The translations under genes were made by a program, and so were the position numbers. The notes under the pieces are model-generated. The model was not told the origin of the DNA and did not search any database. It saw only the letters and a program-made list of their open reading frames with translations. This document shows positions 45,817 to 55,172 of a stretch of 64,000 nt of DNA, piece by piece (within the stretch, counting starts at the first letter, position 1; each line of letters opens with the position of its first letter). The stretch is taken from positions 62,001-126,000 of the forward strand of contig JAETSI010000006.1 of assembly GCA_021769725.1 (NCBI GenBank), written 5' to 3'. Origin of the DNA: Oscillospiraceae bacterium. GTDB taxonomy: Bacteria > Bacillota > Clostridia > Oscillospirales > Ruminococcaceae.

Positions 45817-46902
45817 GTGCGAAAGATTACTGACAAGCTGCTCATTGTGGTTTTATGCTGTACGATATGCGGAAGATCGCCTGCAAATATCACAGCTTTG
45901 CTTACTGCGGTCACATTTTCTTCTGTCTGCCAGTACAGAGAAAAATCGAAGATTTCATATGCCCTTGAATTTATATATGCACTCCTCTGCTGGACAGATC
46001 CCGTATTTTTCCCTGCACTGCCCGTTATAATGTACGATATTTCCGATGACAGAAGAACGATCCCGGCAGTCATAGTTGCGGCATCTTTGGGTTCCGGGAT
46101 CATTGCAGGCAGTATTGATAATATGATTCCGGTGCTTATTTTCTGCGCTGCTGCTTGCATTCTGCAACAGAGGACAAGCTCATATGAACGGCTTTACGAA
46201 AGTTATATAAAAACCGTCGATACTTCGGCAGAAGTAAACAGACTACTTAAAGAAAACAACATCAGACTTATTGAGAATCAGAATTATGAGATACGTCTTG
46301 CAACTCTTAATGAACGCAACAGAATAGCAAGAGAGATACACGATAACGTAGGTCATCTTCTTTCACGTTCAATTTTGCAGGTGCAGGCTATGAGGCTTAC
46401 AAATGATGACAAACTGCTCGGTGAAGGGCTTGATTCTCTCGGAGAATCCCTCGGAAACGCTATGACGTCCATCAGGCAGAGCGTCCACAATCTTCATGAC
46501 GATTCAGTCGATCTGGACATATCCCTTAAAGAAGCTGTACGTCCGCTGAACGAAAAGGGAATTGACACGGATTACGAATGTCAGTATGTCAGTGTTCCAA
46601 ACTCAGTGAAAATGTGCGTTGTCGGTGTTGTAAAAGAGGCTGTTTCCAATATAATTCGTCACAGCTGTGCGGACCACGCAGAGATATTTTTCCATGAACA
46701 TCCGGCATTCTATCAGCTCATAATCAGCGATAACGGAAAATGTCCGGATAAAACAGGCATCGGCGGAATAGGTCTGTCAAATATGCGTGCCCGTGTGGAG
46801 GAACTTGGAGGAATAATCAATATTACTTCCGGAAAAAATGGTTTCAGAATATTCATTTCAGTTCAGAAGAAAGGAAAGATATATGAAAATAATAGTGGTT
46901 GA
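45817..46902 (+). CDS. NarL-type sensor histidine kinase
   Basis: 361 residues from GTG 45817 with AAAGGAG upstream. Four membrane helices (about 8-118) are followed by a coiled-coil linker. The HisKA_3 box RNRIAREIHDNVGH carries phospho-accepting H175. The HATPase domain shows ISDNGKCPDKTGIGGIGLS and LSNMRARVEELGG. It has little outside domain, like kinases that sense the membrane or a partner transporter. It overlaps the response regulator gene by 20 bp. Confidence 0.92.
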   Translation: MRKITDKLLIVVLCCTICGRSPANITALLTAVTFSSVCQYREKSKISYALEFIYALLCWTDPVFFPALPVIMYDISDDRRTIPAVIVAASLGSGIIAGSIDNMIPVLIFCAAACILQQRTSSYERLYESYIKTVDTSAEVNRLLKENNIRLIENQNYEIRLATLNERNRIAREIHDNVGHLLSRSILQVQAMRLTNDDKLLGEGLDSLGESLGNAMTSIRQSVHNLHDDSVDLDISLKEAVRPLNEKGIDTDYECQYVSVPNSVKMCVVGVVKEAVSNIIRHSCADHAEIFFHEHPAFYQLIISDNGKCPDKTGIGGIGLSNMRARVEELGGIINITSGKNGFRIFISVQKKGKIYENNSG

Positions 46903-47509
46903 CGACGATAAAATAGTTGCGGTTTCTTTGAAAACCATTCTTGATGCATCAGGCAGGATTGAGGTCATTGCGCTTGGCAGCAGCGGAGAAGAGGCAGTTG
47001 AACTTTACCGTCTGTATCGTCCCGACATTATGCTTATGGATATAAGGATGAACGGCATGACCGGTCTTGAAGCAGGTGAAAAGATACTCAGAGACGACCC
47101 GGATGCACGTATCCTGTATCTTACAACATTCGCTGATGACGAATATATCGGAAAGGCTCTTGAGATCGGTGCAAAAGGCTACATACTCAAACAGGATTTT
47201 GAAGGGATAGCTCCAGCGCTGGAAACTGTTCTTGAGGGTCAGACGGTTTTCGGAAAAGCCGTCGTAAGTCGTATGAATCAGTATATGAACAGAAGCAGCC
47301 GCAGTTTCGATCATGCCGGTTATGAGCTGAACGAAAAGGAAACGAATATCATAAGTCTGGTGGCTGATGGGATGAGCAATAAAGAGATAGCGTCTTTTCT
47401 ATATCTCAGCGAAGGCACAGTTCGCAACTATCTCAGCAACATACTTGAAAAGCTTGGTTTGCGTGACAGAACGCAGCTTGCTGTTTTTTATTATAAAAAT
47501 CTTATATAG
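46883..47509 (+). CDS. NarL/LuxR-family response regulator
   Basis: 208 residues. The receiver has D7-D9, phospho-acceptor D53 (LMDIRMNGMTG), T83-region LTTF and K of LKQDF. The C-terminal LuxR-type HTH begins LNEKETNIISLVADGMSNKE. ATG 46883 is chosen because GGAAAG precedes it and the reading frame before it is only overlap with the kinase. It is the partner of the kinase and likely regulates the downstream transporter or the PH-domain genes. Confidence 0.94.
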   Translation: MKIIVVDDDKIVAVSLKTILDASGRIEVIALGSSGEEAVELYRLYRPDIMLMDIRMNGMTGLEAGEKILRDDPDARILYLTTFADDEYIGKALEIGAKGYILKQDFEGIAPALETVLEGQTVFGKAVVSRMNQYMNRSSRSFDHAGYELNEKETNIISLVADGMSNKEIASFLYLSEGTVRNYLSNILEKLGLRDRTQLAVFYYKNLI

Positions 47510-47520
47510 GGAGCATCAAT

Positions 47521-48126
47521 ATGAATAATTACGAAAGATTGTCTTTGCTGACTAAGGATGAGCTGATCGAACTGATCGGGATATATTCAAAAAACTGGCT
47601 TGCCATGGATGGCGTATGGTTTCAGTCTGTTGAAAGAAAGTCAGGCATGGATGAAGCCATGTATCACGATGCTGAAGCATGGCGGAGATTTACGGTCATT
47701 GAAGCAAAACGGATAAAGAAATTCCTGAAACTTGGTGATAATTCGGGTGTTGACGGGCTGGCAAAGGCGCTTCGCCTGAGATTTTATGCAAATATCAACG
47801 AGGACAGGATCATTGTCAGCGATAACAGCCTGATCTACAGCGCCGTTGACTGTCGTGTGCAGACTGCGAGAAAGAGAAAGGGCATGGAACTGCATCCCTG
47901 TAAATCCGTGGGGATTATCGAGTACAGCGGATTTGCAAAGGTCATAGACAGCCGATTTGAATGCGAGTGCCTTAGCTGTTATCCTGATATCACAGACGAT
48001 TCCTGCTGCTGTATCTGGAAATTCACCCTGAATGATTCAGATACGATGCCTGTAACCTATGTGGGGACGCTGTCCCCCATACCCCCTGCCAAAGGGGGAA
48101 TCCCCCCTTTGGAAACCCATTATTAA
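47521..48126 (+). CDS. DUF6125-like protein with repeat-derived C-terminus
   Basis: 201 residues. The core (WLAMDGVWFQSVERKSGMD; AEAWRRFTVIEAKRIKKFL; DCRVQTARKRKGMELHPCKS; CECLSCYPD; CCIWKFTL) resembles DUF6125 proteins, with conserved cysteines suggestive of a metal or redox site. Family members I know end close to the WKFTL segment. Here about 25 extra residues (from TYVGTLSPIPPAKGG) are translated from the GC-rich repeat at 48056-48126, which also provides the stop. Function unknown. Confidence 0.8.
   Translation: MNNYERLSLLTKDELIELIGIYSKNWLAMDGVWFQSVERKSGMDEAMYHDAEAWRRFTVIEAKRIKKFLKLGDNSGVDGLAKALRLRFYANINEDRIIVSDNSLIYSAVDCRVQTARKRKGMELHPCKSVGIIEYSGFAKVIDSRFECECLSCYPDITDDSCCCIWKFTLNDSDTMPVTYVGTLSPIPPAKGGIPPLETHY
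48056..48126 (-). repeat. GC-rich ~60-bp repeat, copy C
   Basis: The complement begins TAATAATGGGTTTCCAAAGG and ends in GGGGACAGCGTCCCCAC. It matches copy A (13797-13858) closely and copy B more loosely. It overlaps the 3' end of the DUF6125 gene. Confidence 0.85.
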
Positions 48127-48163
48127 TTGTTCTTATTACCCCTTTGGGGCAATAAGAACAATT
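48125..48163. repeat. Near-perfect hairpin after DUF6125
   Basis: AATTGTTCTTATT (48125-48137) pairs exactly with 48151-48163, and CCCC/GGGG closes a TTT loop. No T tract follows, so it is a stable hairpin but not a typical terminator. It may end or protect the upstream mRNA. Confidence 0.7.
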
Positions 48164-48266
48164 AGGGTGAATATCCATAGAGAAAATGCTCTTTTAACAG
48201 GAGTGAAGAAACAGATCCACATAGGTTACTCGCATTAGATATTGATACATTAAGAGGAGAATTTAA

Positions 48267-48971
48267 ATGAGTTCATACATTGAATTTAATAATGTCCGGA
48301 AAATATATAAAACAGGCGAAATTGAGATTGCTGCTCTCAGCGGTGTCGATTTTGAGATCGAAAAGGGGGAATTTTGCGTCATTGTTGGTGCGTCCGGAGC
48401 AGGAAAGACCACAATACTTAATATTCTGGGCGGAATGGATACTCTCACGTCAGGCAGCGTTTATCTGGACGGCGTTAAGATTTCCGGGTTAAGCAAGCGA
48501 AAACTTACAGAGTATCGCCGTTATGATGTGGGGTTTGTGTTCCAGTTCTATAATCTGATTCAGAATCTTACTGCTGTTGAAAACGTCGAACTTGCAGCGC
48601 AGATCTGCCGTGACCCTTTGAATGCGGCAGATGTACTTGAAAAGGTAGGTCTTGGAGACAGAATGAAGAATTTCCCTGCACAGCTTTCGGGCGGAGAGCA
48701 GCAGCGTGTTGCCATTGCCCGTGCTCTTGCCAAGAATCCGAAGCTGCTCCTCTGCGATGAGCCTACAGGTGCGCTGGATTACAACACCGGAAAGTCAGTT
48801 CTTAAACTTCTTCAGGATACCTGCCGCAGTACGGGAATGACTGTGGTAGTTATTACTCACAATCAGGCTCTTTCGGCTATGGCGGACAGGATAATCACTG
48901 TAAAAAGCGGTGTTGTTTCAGATATCAGGATAAATGACTGCATAAAAGATGTCGATGAGATCGAGTGGTGA
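48267..48971 (+). CDS. ABC transporter ATP-binding protein (MacB/LolD-like)
   Basis: 234 residues. Walker [10 protein letters not shown] (about 39-47), Q-loop FQFYNLIQ, signature LSGGEQQR and Walker [13 protein letters not shown] are intact, with ITHN as the H-loop (Asn follows His). AGAGGAG precedes ATG 48267. It is the ATPase of the FtsX-type permease encoded next. Confidence 0.94.
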   Translation: MSSYIEFNNVRKIYKTGEIEIAALSGVDFEIEKGEFCVIVGASGAGKTTILNILGGMDTLTSGSVYLDGVKISGLSKRKLTEYRRYDVGFVFQFYNLIQNLTAVENVELAAQICRDPLNAADVLEKVGLGDRMKNFPAQLSGGEQQRVAIARALAKNPKLLLCDEPTGALDYNTGKSVLKLLQDTCRSTGMTVVVITHNQALSAMADRIITVKSGVVSDIRINDCIKDVDEIEW

Positions 48972-48976
48972 CGGCT

Positions 48977-51427
48977 ATGAAATCTGTTATGAAAAAAGCG
49001 GCAGTACGTGAAATAAAGAACAGTTTCGGACGATATTTCGCTATCCTTGCCATTATAGCCCTTGGCGTCGGATTTTTTTCCGGAGTTCGCATCACAACTC
49101 CCGCAATGCTGAATACTATAAACAGTTTTCTGGACGAGCATCAGTTTTATGATTATCGACTGATCTCATCCGCAGGCTGGAGTTTGACAGATGCCGAAAA
49201 ATTTTTGGAAGCGGAAGATGTAAGAGCCGCAGAAGCTTCCTATACCATTGATGCAATATACAATTATAAAGGAGGCAGGGAAAATGTTCTTAAAACATAT
49301 TCTGTCACAAATAAAGTCAACACCCTTGAAGTAGTCAGCGGAAGACTGCCGCAGTCGCCGGATGAATGTGTTATTGATGCAGAAATGCACAAGATACCGC
49401 CGCTGGGGAGCAATATCACGCTTTCATCATTAAACGATGAGGAAACAATGGATTCTCTTGCAGGCAAGTCGTTCAAAGTTGTCGGAACAGTGCGTTCGCC
49501 CATGTTTATCAATATTGAACGAGGAACAACGTCTATCGGAACCGGAACCGTATCCGGATTTGTTTATATGCTCCCGGAGGCATTTCACATGAGCCGCTAT
49601 TCCGAAATCTATATACGATTCGATCACGATTACAGCATATATTCCGATGAGTATAAAGACTTTATGAAAAAACGTATTGACAGTTGGGAAAAATACACGG
49701 CAGAACAGGCAAAGACAAGCAGTGATGCTCTGGCTGTTGAAATGGGACTTCCCGGAGCGGATGTTCCGACATCATTTGTTCTTGACAGAAATTACAATAT
49801 CGGATATTCCTGTTTTGAGAACGATTCTGAAATCGTTGAACAGGTTGCCAGGGTCTTTCCTCTGTTTTTCATACTCGTGGCGGCGCTTGTCTGCATGACT
49901 ACCATGAGCCGCATGGTAGAGGATCAGCGCACACAGATAGGAGTTTTCAAGGCGATAGGCTATTCTGACAGAGCAATAATCGGACGGTATCTCTTTTATT
50001 CCGGAAGCGCTGCGCTTATAGGATGCGTTATCGGATATACGGCAGGAATTTTCTTGTTCCCTGGAGTTATATGGATGACGTATAAATTGCTGTATATATC
50101 CATACCGATGAAGTTTGTCTTTGACCCTGTACTTGCAGTCGGAGCAGCCGGAGTTTCCATGCTGTGTTCCATGGGAGTTACATGGATTTCATGCTGCCGT
50201 GAGCTTACCGGAACGAGCGCATCTCTTATGCGTCCCAGATCGCCGAAAGCCGGAAAAAGGGTCATTCTGGAGTATATTCCGTTTATATGGAATCATATGA
50301 AGTTTCTTCATAAAGTATCGGTAAGAAATATTTTCCGATATAAAAAGCGTTTTCTTATGATGATACTCGGCATAAGCGGCTGTACCGCACTGCTTTTGAC
50401 AGGTTTCGGTCTGAAAGATTCTGTTTCAAGATTTGCGGATATGCAGTATGGCGATATTATTACTGCTGATGCACAGGCAGCATTTAACGTAAACGATGAC
50501 GGCAGTGTTCCGGATAAAATAACAGACAAGCTGGGCAGCAGTACCAGCGGATATGTATTTATCCACAGTTCAAACTGGGATCTTCTTTATGATAACAAGG
50601 TAAAGAGTATTTCTCTTGTTGTTCCTGAAAGCTTTGAGAAAATGCAGCAGTTCATGAATTTCAGGAATCTTGACGGCGGTTCTGTGAAGATGCCGGGAAT
50701 CAACGAAGCTATTATCAGTAACAGCGTTCAGGAGCGATACGGAGCGGATATAGGCGACACCATAACCCTGCGTGACGAAAATCTTCATGAAATAAAAGTC
50801 AAGGTTGCTGGAGTTTTTGAAAATCATGTTTACAATTATGTTTTCATTAATCCGGAAACTATCAAATCGCAGACGGGATTGCCTGTTGTATATAACGGCG
50901 CATACCTTAATTTCATAGACGACGGCAAACAAAATTACTTCACTGCTTTGTCCAGGACGCCGGGGATAACATCGGTTCTGCTTTTTGAAGATCTTAAAAC
51001 ACGTATGGCAAATATGATGAGCAGCCTGAATTATATAGTATTGCTGATAATTATTAGCGCTGCCGGTCTTGCATTTATCGTTATATATAATCTTACGAAT
51101 ATTAATATTACTGAAAGACTGCGTGAGATAGCTACTATCAAGGTACTTGGGTTCTTTCGCCGGGAAACGTCGGCGTATGTGCTCCGTGAAAATTTTGCTC
51201 TTACGGCGCTTGGAACAGCGGTCGGTCTGGGATTGGGCATTCTGCTTCACAAGTTCGTTATGGCGCAGATAGTAGTGGATCTTGTTTCATTCCGTACTGA
51301 GATCCGTCCGATGAGCTTTGTACTCAGCGCACTGCTTACCTTTGTATTCAATTTTATTGTAAATCTTTTCATGGAGATAAAGCTTGAGAAGATTAATATG
51401 GCTGAATCTCTTAAATCAGTTGATTAA
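48977..51427 (+). CDS. FtsX-like ABC transporter permease
   Basis: 816 residues from ATG 48977; GTG codons at 48965 and 48968 are in frame and overlap the ATPase stop. Layout: N-terminal helix (about 15-38), outside region, FtsX core (about 275-400) with TQIGVFKAIGYSD, second helix (about 445-470), outside region, and C-terminal FtsX core (about 690-805) with REIATIKVLGFF. It is the same family as the permease at 1241-3607 but a distant paralogue. A kinase/regulator pair lies upstream, so peptide sensing or export is likely. Confidence 0.9.
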   Translation: MKSVMKKAAVREIKNSFGRYFAILAIIALGVGFFSGVRITTPAMLNTINSFLDEHQFYDYRLISSAGWSLTDAEKFLEAEDVRAAEASYTIDAIYNYKGGRENVLKTYSVTNKVNTLEVVSGRLPQSPDECVIDAEMHKIPPLGSNITLSSLNDEETMDSLAGKSFKVVGTVRSPMFINIERGTTSIGTGTVSGFVYMLPEAFHMSRYSEIYIRFDHDYSIYSDEYKDFMKKRIDSWEKYTAEQAKTSSDALAVEMGLPGADVPTSFVLDRNYNIGYSCFENDSEIVEQVARVFPLFFILVAALVCMTTMSRMVEDQRTQIGVFKAIGYSDRAIIGRYLFYSGSAALIGCVIGYTAGIFLFPGVIWMTYKLLYISIPMKFVFDPVLAVGAAGVSMLCSMGVTWISCCRELTGTSASLMRPRSPKAGKRVILEYIPFIWNHMKFLHKVSVRNIFRYKKRFLMMILGISGCTALLLTGFGLKDSVSRFADMQYGDIITADAQAAFNVNDDGSVPDKITDKLGSSTSGYVFIHSSNWDLLYDNKVKSISLVVPESFEKMQQFMNFRNLDGGSVKMPGINEAIISNSVQERYGADIGDTITLRDENLHEIKVKVAGVFENHVYNYVFINPETIKSQTGLPVVYNGAYLNFIDDGKQNYFTALSRTPGITSVLLFEDLKTRMANMMSSLNYIVLLIIISAAGLAFIVIYNLTNINITERLREIATIKVLGFFRRETSAYVLRENFALTALGTAVGLGLGILLHKFVMAQIVVDLVSFRTEIRPMSFVLSALLTFVFNFIVNLFMEIKLEKINMAESLKSVD

Positions 51428-51428
51428 T

Positions 51429-51473
51429 GTCAGTAACTTAGGTGGGGACAGCGTCCCCACCTAAGTTGCTGAC
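51429..51473. repeat. Long inverted repeat containing the GGGGACAGCGTCCCC core
   Basis: 21-bp arms (51429-51449 with 51453-51473, one wobble) around AGC. The centre GGTGGGGACAGCGTCCCCACC is the same hairpin that ends the GC-rich repeats. It starts 2 bp after the permease stop. Confidence 0.8.
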
Positions 51474-51476
51474 CAT

Positions 51477-51503
51477 GACTCTGCATTGCAGGGTCTTTTT
51501 TTT
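51477..51503 (+). terminator. Rho-independent terminator
   Basis: An 8-bp stem (51477-51484 with 51488-51495, one wobble) followed by eight T. It ends the FtsX transporter operon. Confidence 0.85.
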
Positions 51504-51533
51504 GTCATAAAGGGTGAGTTATCTGAATATGAT
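51504..51533 (+). promoter_or_regulatory. Candidate sigma-E promoter of spoIIIA
   Basis: GTCATAA (51504-51510) and AATATGAT (51526-51533) resemble the sigma-E boxes (GTCATATT; CATACAAT) with about 14-bp spacing, just upstream of spoIIIAA. In spore formers spoIIIA is under mother-cell sigma-E. The -10 match is imperfect. Confidence 0.35.
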
Positions 51534-51556
51534 TAAATGGAAAGGGGAGAACAGCT

Positions 51557-52477
51557 TTGAACGGACGTACAAGCTATGAGATAATATCATCATATTTAAC
51601 ACAGGAGATACGCAGTGCCATGCGTCTTGTGTCAGCAGAGCGGCAGCGTGATCTCAGCGAGATACGGATACGCAGCGGACGTGCCGTATCGTTTGTGTAT
51701 CCGGGACAAATAATGTTCCTGAAAAAGGACGGCAGACTGACGGCGGATCATCGTGATTCCGGCTGCATATGTGCTTCCGCAGCCGATATACGCAGCATAA
51801 CAGAAGCTCTATGCCGGTATTCTGTTCATAGCTGCCCGAAAGAACTGCGTGAGGGATTTTTCGTCATAGGCGGAGGAATTCGTGTAGGATTATCGGGAAC
51901 GGTCTCAGAGACGGACGGCAGAATGATACGTGATTACAGCGGACTTAATTTCAGGATAGCCAGGGAAGTCCTCGGATGTGCGGAGGAACTTTTCAGGAGA
52001 ACTGACGGCGGCAGTGTACTTATATGCGGCGGTGTGAATTCCGGGAAAACAACGCTTCTGCGTGATCTGTGCAGACTTCTCGGGAACAGCCGCAAGGTAG
52101 TTCTCATAGATGAAAGAAATGAAATATCTGCCAGTGCGGGAGGAACTCCGGGCAGAGATGTAGGTGTAATGACAGATGTTATTGTCGGTTCCGGGCGTGC
52201 ATCAGGAATTGTTTCCGCTGTCAGAACGTTATCTCCGGATATGATAATCTGCGACGAAATATCCGATTCCGGCGATGCAGAGGCGATACTTGGAGGTTTC
52301 GGATGTGGAGTAAACTTTACGGCATCTCTTCATGCCGAAAATTATGAAGAGATGCTCAGCAGGAGAGCCGCCGTTCCTCTGATAGAAGCAGGAGTTTTCG
52401 ATTATGCCGTCTTTCTTACGGGCAGTGGATTTCCCTCAAAGATAAAAGAAATAAGGAGACTTGCAAAATGCTGTTGA
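51557..52477 (+). CDS. spoIIIAA: Stage III sporulation protein AA (secretion ATPase)
   Basis: 306 residues from TTG 51557, with GGGGAG 7 bases upstream. The RecA-like ATPase resembles type II/IV secretion ATPases: Walker A GGVNSGKT (158-165), VVLIDERNEI, and MIICDEISD as Walker B. It is thought to power the SpoIIIA-SpoIIQ channel between mother cell and forespore after engulfment. It overlaps spoIIIAB by 10 bp and opens the eight-gene operon. Confidence 0.95.
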   Translation: MNGRTSYEIISSYLTQEIRSAMRLVSAERQRDLSEIRIRSGRAVSFVYPGQIMFLKKDGRLTADHRDSGCICASAADIRSITEALCRYSVHSCPKELREGFFVIGGGIRVGLSGTVSETDGRMIRDYSGLNFRIAREVLGCAEELFRRTDGGSVLICGGVNSGKTTLLRDLCRLLGNSRKVVLIDERNEISASAGGTPGRDVGVMTDVIVGSGRASGIVSAVRTLSPDMIICDEISDSGDAEAILGGFGCGVNFTASLHAENYEEMLSRRAAVPLIEAGVFDYAVFLTGSGFPSKIKEIRRLAKCC

Positions 52478-52974
52478 GGTTGATTGCGGCGGTCATGATT
52501 GCTGCTGCCGGGGCTGTTGCCGGATTCTCAAAGGCTGACGGACTGAGGAAAGATCTTGAAATCAGCCGTGAAACAGGAGAATTGCTGAGAATGTCCGCCA
52601 TTTTTATACGCTTTCAGGGACTTGACGTTTACGAATTGTCTGACAGACTTAAAAATTCTGCCGATCTGCATGAACTTATATTTCTGAACTCTCTTCCGTC
52701 AAGTTTTTCAGAAGATGAAAACTTTCACGATCTATGGAAAAATGCTGTTTCGGGTCAGGAAAATATCCCTGCGGAAGAGCGGATGATTTTGCTGAATTTC
52801 GGGAAGATCGTCGGCACAAGTGATATTCCCGGACAACTGACATCTATTGAGGCTATCGGAGCGGAACTTTCAGAAATCGAGGGCAGACGGAAAGAAAATT
52901 ATACACGAAAGAGCAGACTTTACCGCAGTACGGGTACGTTATTCGGTATCATGGCAGGAATCCTCATAATATAA
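52468..52974 (+). CDS. spoIIIAB: Stage III sporulation protein AB
   Basis: 168 residues. An N-terminal membrane helix, a cytoplasmic helical domain (DLEISRETGELLRM, then ENIPAEERMILLNFGKIVGTSD) and a C-terminal helix (about 148-167) give the GspF-like layout. It is the expected partner of the ATPase. AAGGAG stands before ATG 52468. Confidence 0.92.
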   Translation: MLLRLIAAVMIAAAGAVAGFSKADGLRKDLEISRETGELLRMSAIFIRFQGLDVYELSDRLKNSADLHELIFLNSLPSSFSEDENFHDLWKNAVSGQENIPAEERMILLNFGKIVGTSDIPGQLTSIEAIGAELSEIEGRRKENYTRKSRLYRSTGTLFGIMAGILII

Positions 52975-52989
52975 GGAAAGGACATAAAA

Positions 52990-53187
52990 ATGGACATTGA
53001 TCTCATTTTCAAAATAGCAGGAACCGGAATAATCGTAGCAGTTCTTAATCTGGTGCTGAAAAGGGCGGAGCGTGAAGAACAGGCAATGATGACCACTCTT
53101 GCCGGACTTATAGTTGTTCTTGTAGTTATTGTGCAGGAAATTGGAAATCTGTTTGAAACAGTCAAAACGGTGTTCGGATTATGGTAG
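52990..53187 (+). CDS. spoIIIAC: Stage III sporulation protein AC
   Basis: 65 residues with two membrane helices and the family sequence IFKIAGTGIIVAVLNLVLK, then GLIVVLVVIVQEI. A small inner-membrane part of the spore feeding-tube complex. It overlaps spoIIIAD by 7 bp. Confidence 0.95.
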   Translation: MDIDLIFKIAGTGIIVAVLNLVLKRAEREEQAMMTTLAGLIVVLVVIVQEIGNLFETVKTVFGLW

Positions 53188-53570
53188 GAAACAGCCTTTC
53201 TGTATCGGCATTCTGCATATGTGCGGCGATACTGGCTGTTCTGCTTCGCCAGTACTGCCGTGAGCAGTCAATGATGATAGCACTGGGAGTTTGTTCCGCA
53301 GTAATTGCAGGCTTTATGCTGTTTATCGAACCCGTGATAACAGAAGTGCAGGAGATCTTCACCGGCGCAGGTATACCGGACAGCTATATGTCTATTATTT
53401 TCAAAGCGGCGGCGATATGTTTTATAACACAGATAACCTGTGAGATCTGCGCTGACAGCGGAGAAAGCGCTATAGCATCTGCGGCGGAATTATGGGGGAG
53501 AGGCGCTCTTGTTTTTATGAGCCTGCCCATAATCCGTTCGCTGCTGGAAAAAATAAATGAAATGATATAG
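53181..53570 (+). CDS. spoIIIAD: Stage III sporulation protein AD
   Basis: 129 residues, four membrane helices. AGIPDSYMSIIFKAAAICF and TQITCEICADSGESA are the conserved family stretches. It shares a fold with spoIIIAC and acts in the same membrane complex. Confidence 0.95.
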   Translation: MVGNSLSVSAFCICAAILAVLLRQYCREQSMMIALGVCSAVIAGFMLFIEPVITEVQEIFTGAGIPDSYMSIIFKAAAICFITQITCEICADSGESAIASAAELWGRGALVFMSLPIIRSLLEKINEMI

Positions 53571-53582
53571 GATCAGGAAAGT

Positions 53583-54677
53583 ATGAAACGAATTTTTGCA
53601 ATAGCGGTGCTTCCGTTTATCATCTTTTTTATAGCTGTTCCGCTGAACGCTTCCGCAGAATATGAGACGGAACAATCAGAAATAGCCGGCGAACTTGACG
53701 ATATTCTTTCCGACTACGATATCGGTTGGGAATTCGGAGACATAAGCGGACTTACATTCGGCGAGATCTGGGAGAGAATTGCAGATTCTCTTTCGGACAG
53801 GCTTCATGCCCCGATGAAACTGCTCGGAACACTTCTGGCTGTCATAGTATTTACTGCCGTCGTCAAGGGTCTGGGGGACGGAGTTTTTACCGGCGGGAGC
53901 AATTCCGGACTCTACGGCATGGTCTGTGTTTTGACGGCTGTAACTGCAATAACACCGTCATTGTTTATAGTTTACGAAAATGCTCTGACGGCTGTTCAGC
54001 GGACGGGCGGTTTTATGCTTGTTTTTGTTCCGGTGTTTGCAGGGATCACGATTGCCTGCGGAGGAACTCTTTCCGGCGGTGCATACAGCATGATGATTCT
54101 GGGGGCATCCGAACTCTTCACCGCTCTTACGGACAAATATCTTATGCCTGTGCTCGGGGTAACGATTGTTCTTGCGGTTTCTGGCAGTGTTTTTCCAAAT
54201 GTTTCCGTGGATGGAATAGTAAAACTCATAAAAAAGCTCATCACGTGGGCAATGACTGTTTCCATGACGCTTTTCACTGGATTTGCCGCAATGAAGTGTA
54301 CTCTTGCCGCTAAGACCGATGGAGCAGCCGTAAAGACGGCAAAGTACTTAATATCGGGATTTGTTCCTATTGTTGGCGGAGCGGTCTCGGATGCTTACTC
54401 AACAGTAAGAGGCAGTTTTGACGTTATGCGGTCTACCATAGGAACAGCTGGAAATATAGCAGTGCTTCTGTTTATTCTTCCGCCGGTTATAGAGATACTG
54501 GTGTTCCGGGGAGTGATGTGGATAGGAACGGCTGCTGCGGAACTTTTATCGGCAGATCCGCTTGTCAGGCTTATGAAAGCTATAGACAGCAGTCTTGCTA
54601 TAGTTCAGAGCGTTCTTATATGTTATTCTGTAATGCTTATCATATGTACCGGTATTCTTATACAGTCATTTGGATAA
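53583..54677 (+). CDS. spoIIIAE: Stage III sporulation protein AE
   Basis: 364 residues. An N-terminal signal peptide (hydrophobic 3-24, ending NASA) precedes an outside region and about seven membrane helices. GGTLSGGAYSMMILGASEL and KYLISGFVPIVGGAVSDAY are family hallmarks. It is predicted to form the main membrane pore component. Confidence 0.95.
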   Translation: MKRIFAIAVLPFIIFFIAVPLNASAEYETEQSEIAGELDDILSDYDIGWEFGDISGLTFGEIWERIADSLSDRLHAPMKLLGTLLAVIVFTAVVKGLGDGVFTGGSNSGLYGMVCVLTAVTAITPSLFIVYENALTAVQRTGGFMLVFVPVFAGITIACGGTLSGGAYSMMILGASELFTALTDKYLMPVLGVTIVLAVSGSVFPNVSVDGIVKLIKKLITWAMTVSMTLFTGFAAMKCTLAAKTDGAAVKTAKYLISGFVPIVGGAVSDAYSTVRGSFDVMRSTIGTAGNIAVLLFILPPVIEILVFRGVMWIGTAAAELLSADPLVRLMKAIDSSLAIVQSVLICYSVMLIICTGILIQSFG

Positions 54678-54710
54678 GAGCCTGTTTAATATCTCGCATG
54701 GAGGAACAAT

Positions 54711-55172
54711 ATGGAGAGCCTGAAAAATTCTGTCATAGCCGTATGTACTGTTTCTGCGGCAATATGCATTATGGAAAGTCTTGTTTCCGGAACACGCCTG
54801 AAAAACCAGATGAAACTAATCCTTAACCTTGTGCTCATAACTGCGGCTGCCGCACCTTTTTTTAAGGGAGGATTTCACATTGATTTGTCCGAACCCGGCT
54901 CGTTTAGCAGCGCAGATTACGGATATTCGCAGGAAATCTACAATGAGGAACTGCGCCGTCAGACTTCATATAATATTTCGTCGGTGCTTCTTCAGCAGAT
55001 ACAGGCGGCAGGGATAAGCTGTGAAAAAATTGAAACAGAAGTTAATATTCCGGAGGACGGCAGCATATCTATTACTAAGGTCACTCTTAAAACGGACAAT
55101 TTCAAAAAAGCGGCAGAGATCGTCAGGAGCAGTCTTGGCAGCGAAACGGAGGTAGTAAATGAAGATAGCTGA
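54711..55172 (+). CDS. spoIIIAF: Stage III sporulation protein AF
   Basis: 153 residues. Two N-terminal membrane helices (about 7-25 and 35-52) are followed by a soluble ring-building-type domain (QIQAAGISCEKIETEVNI, then SITKVTLKT). It overlaps spoIIIAG by 14 bp. Confidence 0.93.
   Translation: MESLKNSVIAVCTVSAAICIMESLVSGTRLKNQMKLILNLVLITAAAAPFFKGGFHIDLSEPGSFSSADYGYSQEIYNEELRRQTSYNISSVLLQQIQAAGISCEKIETEVNIPEDGSISITKVTLKTDNFKKAAEIVRSSLGSETEVVNEDS

Noticed and set aside
48056..48163. Repeated GC-rich units could suggest a CRISPR or tandem array
   Set aside because: Only one repeat unit plus a separate hairpin is present; there are no regularly spaced copies with spacers.
48265..48971. A link of the 48-51 kb transporter with the one at 0-3.6 kb as a recent duplication
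   Set aside because: The ATPases and permeases share only family motifs, and residues elsewhere differ throughout, so they are distant paralogues.
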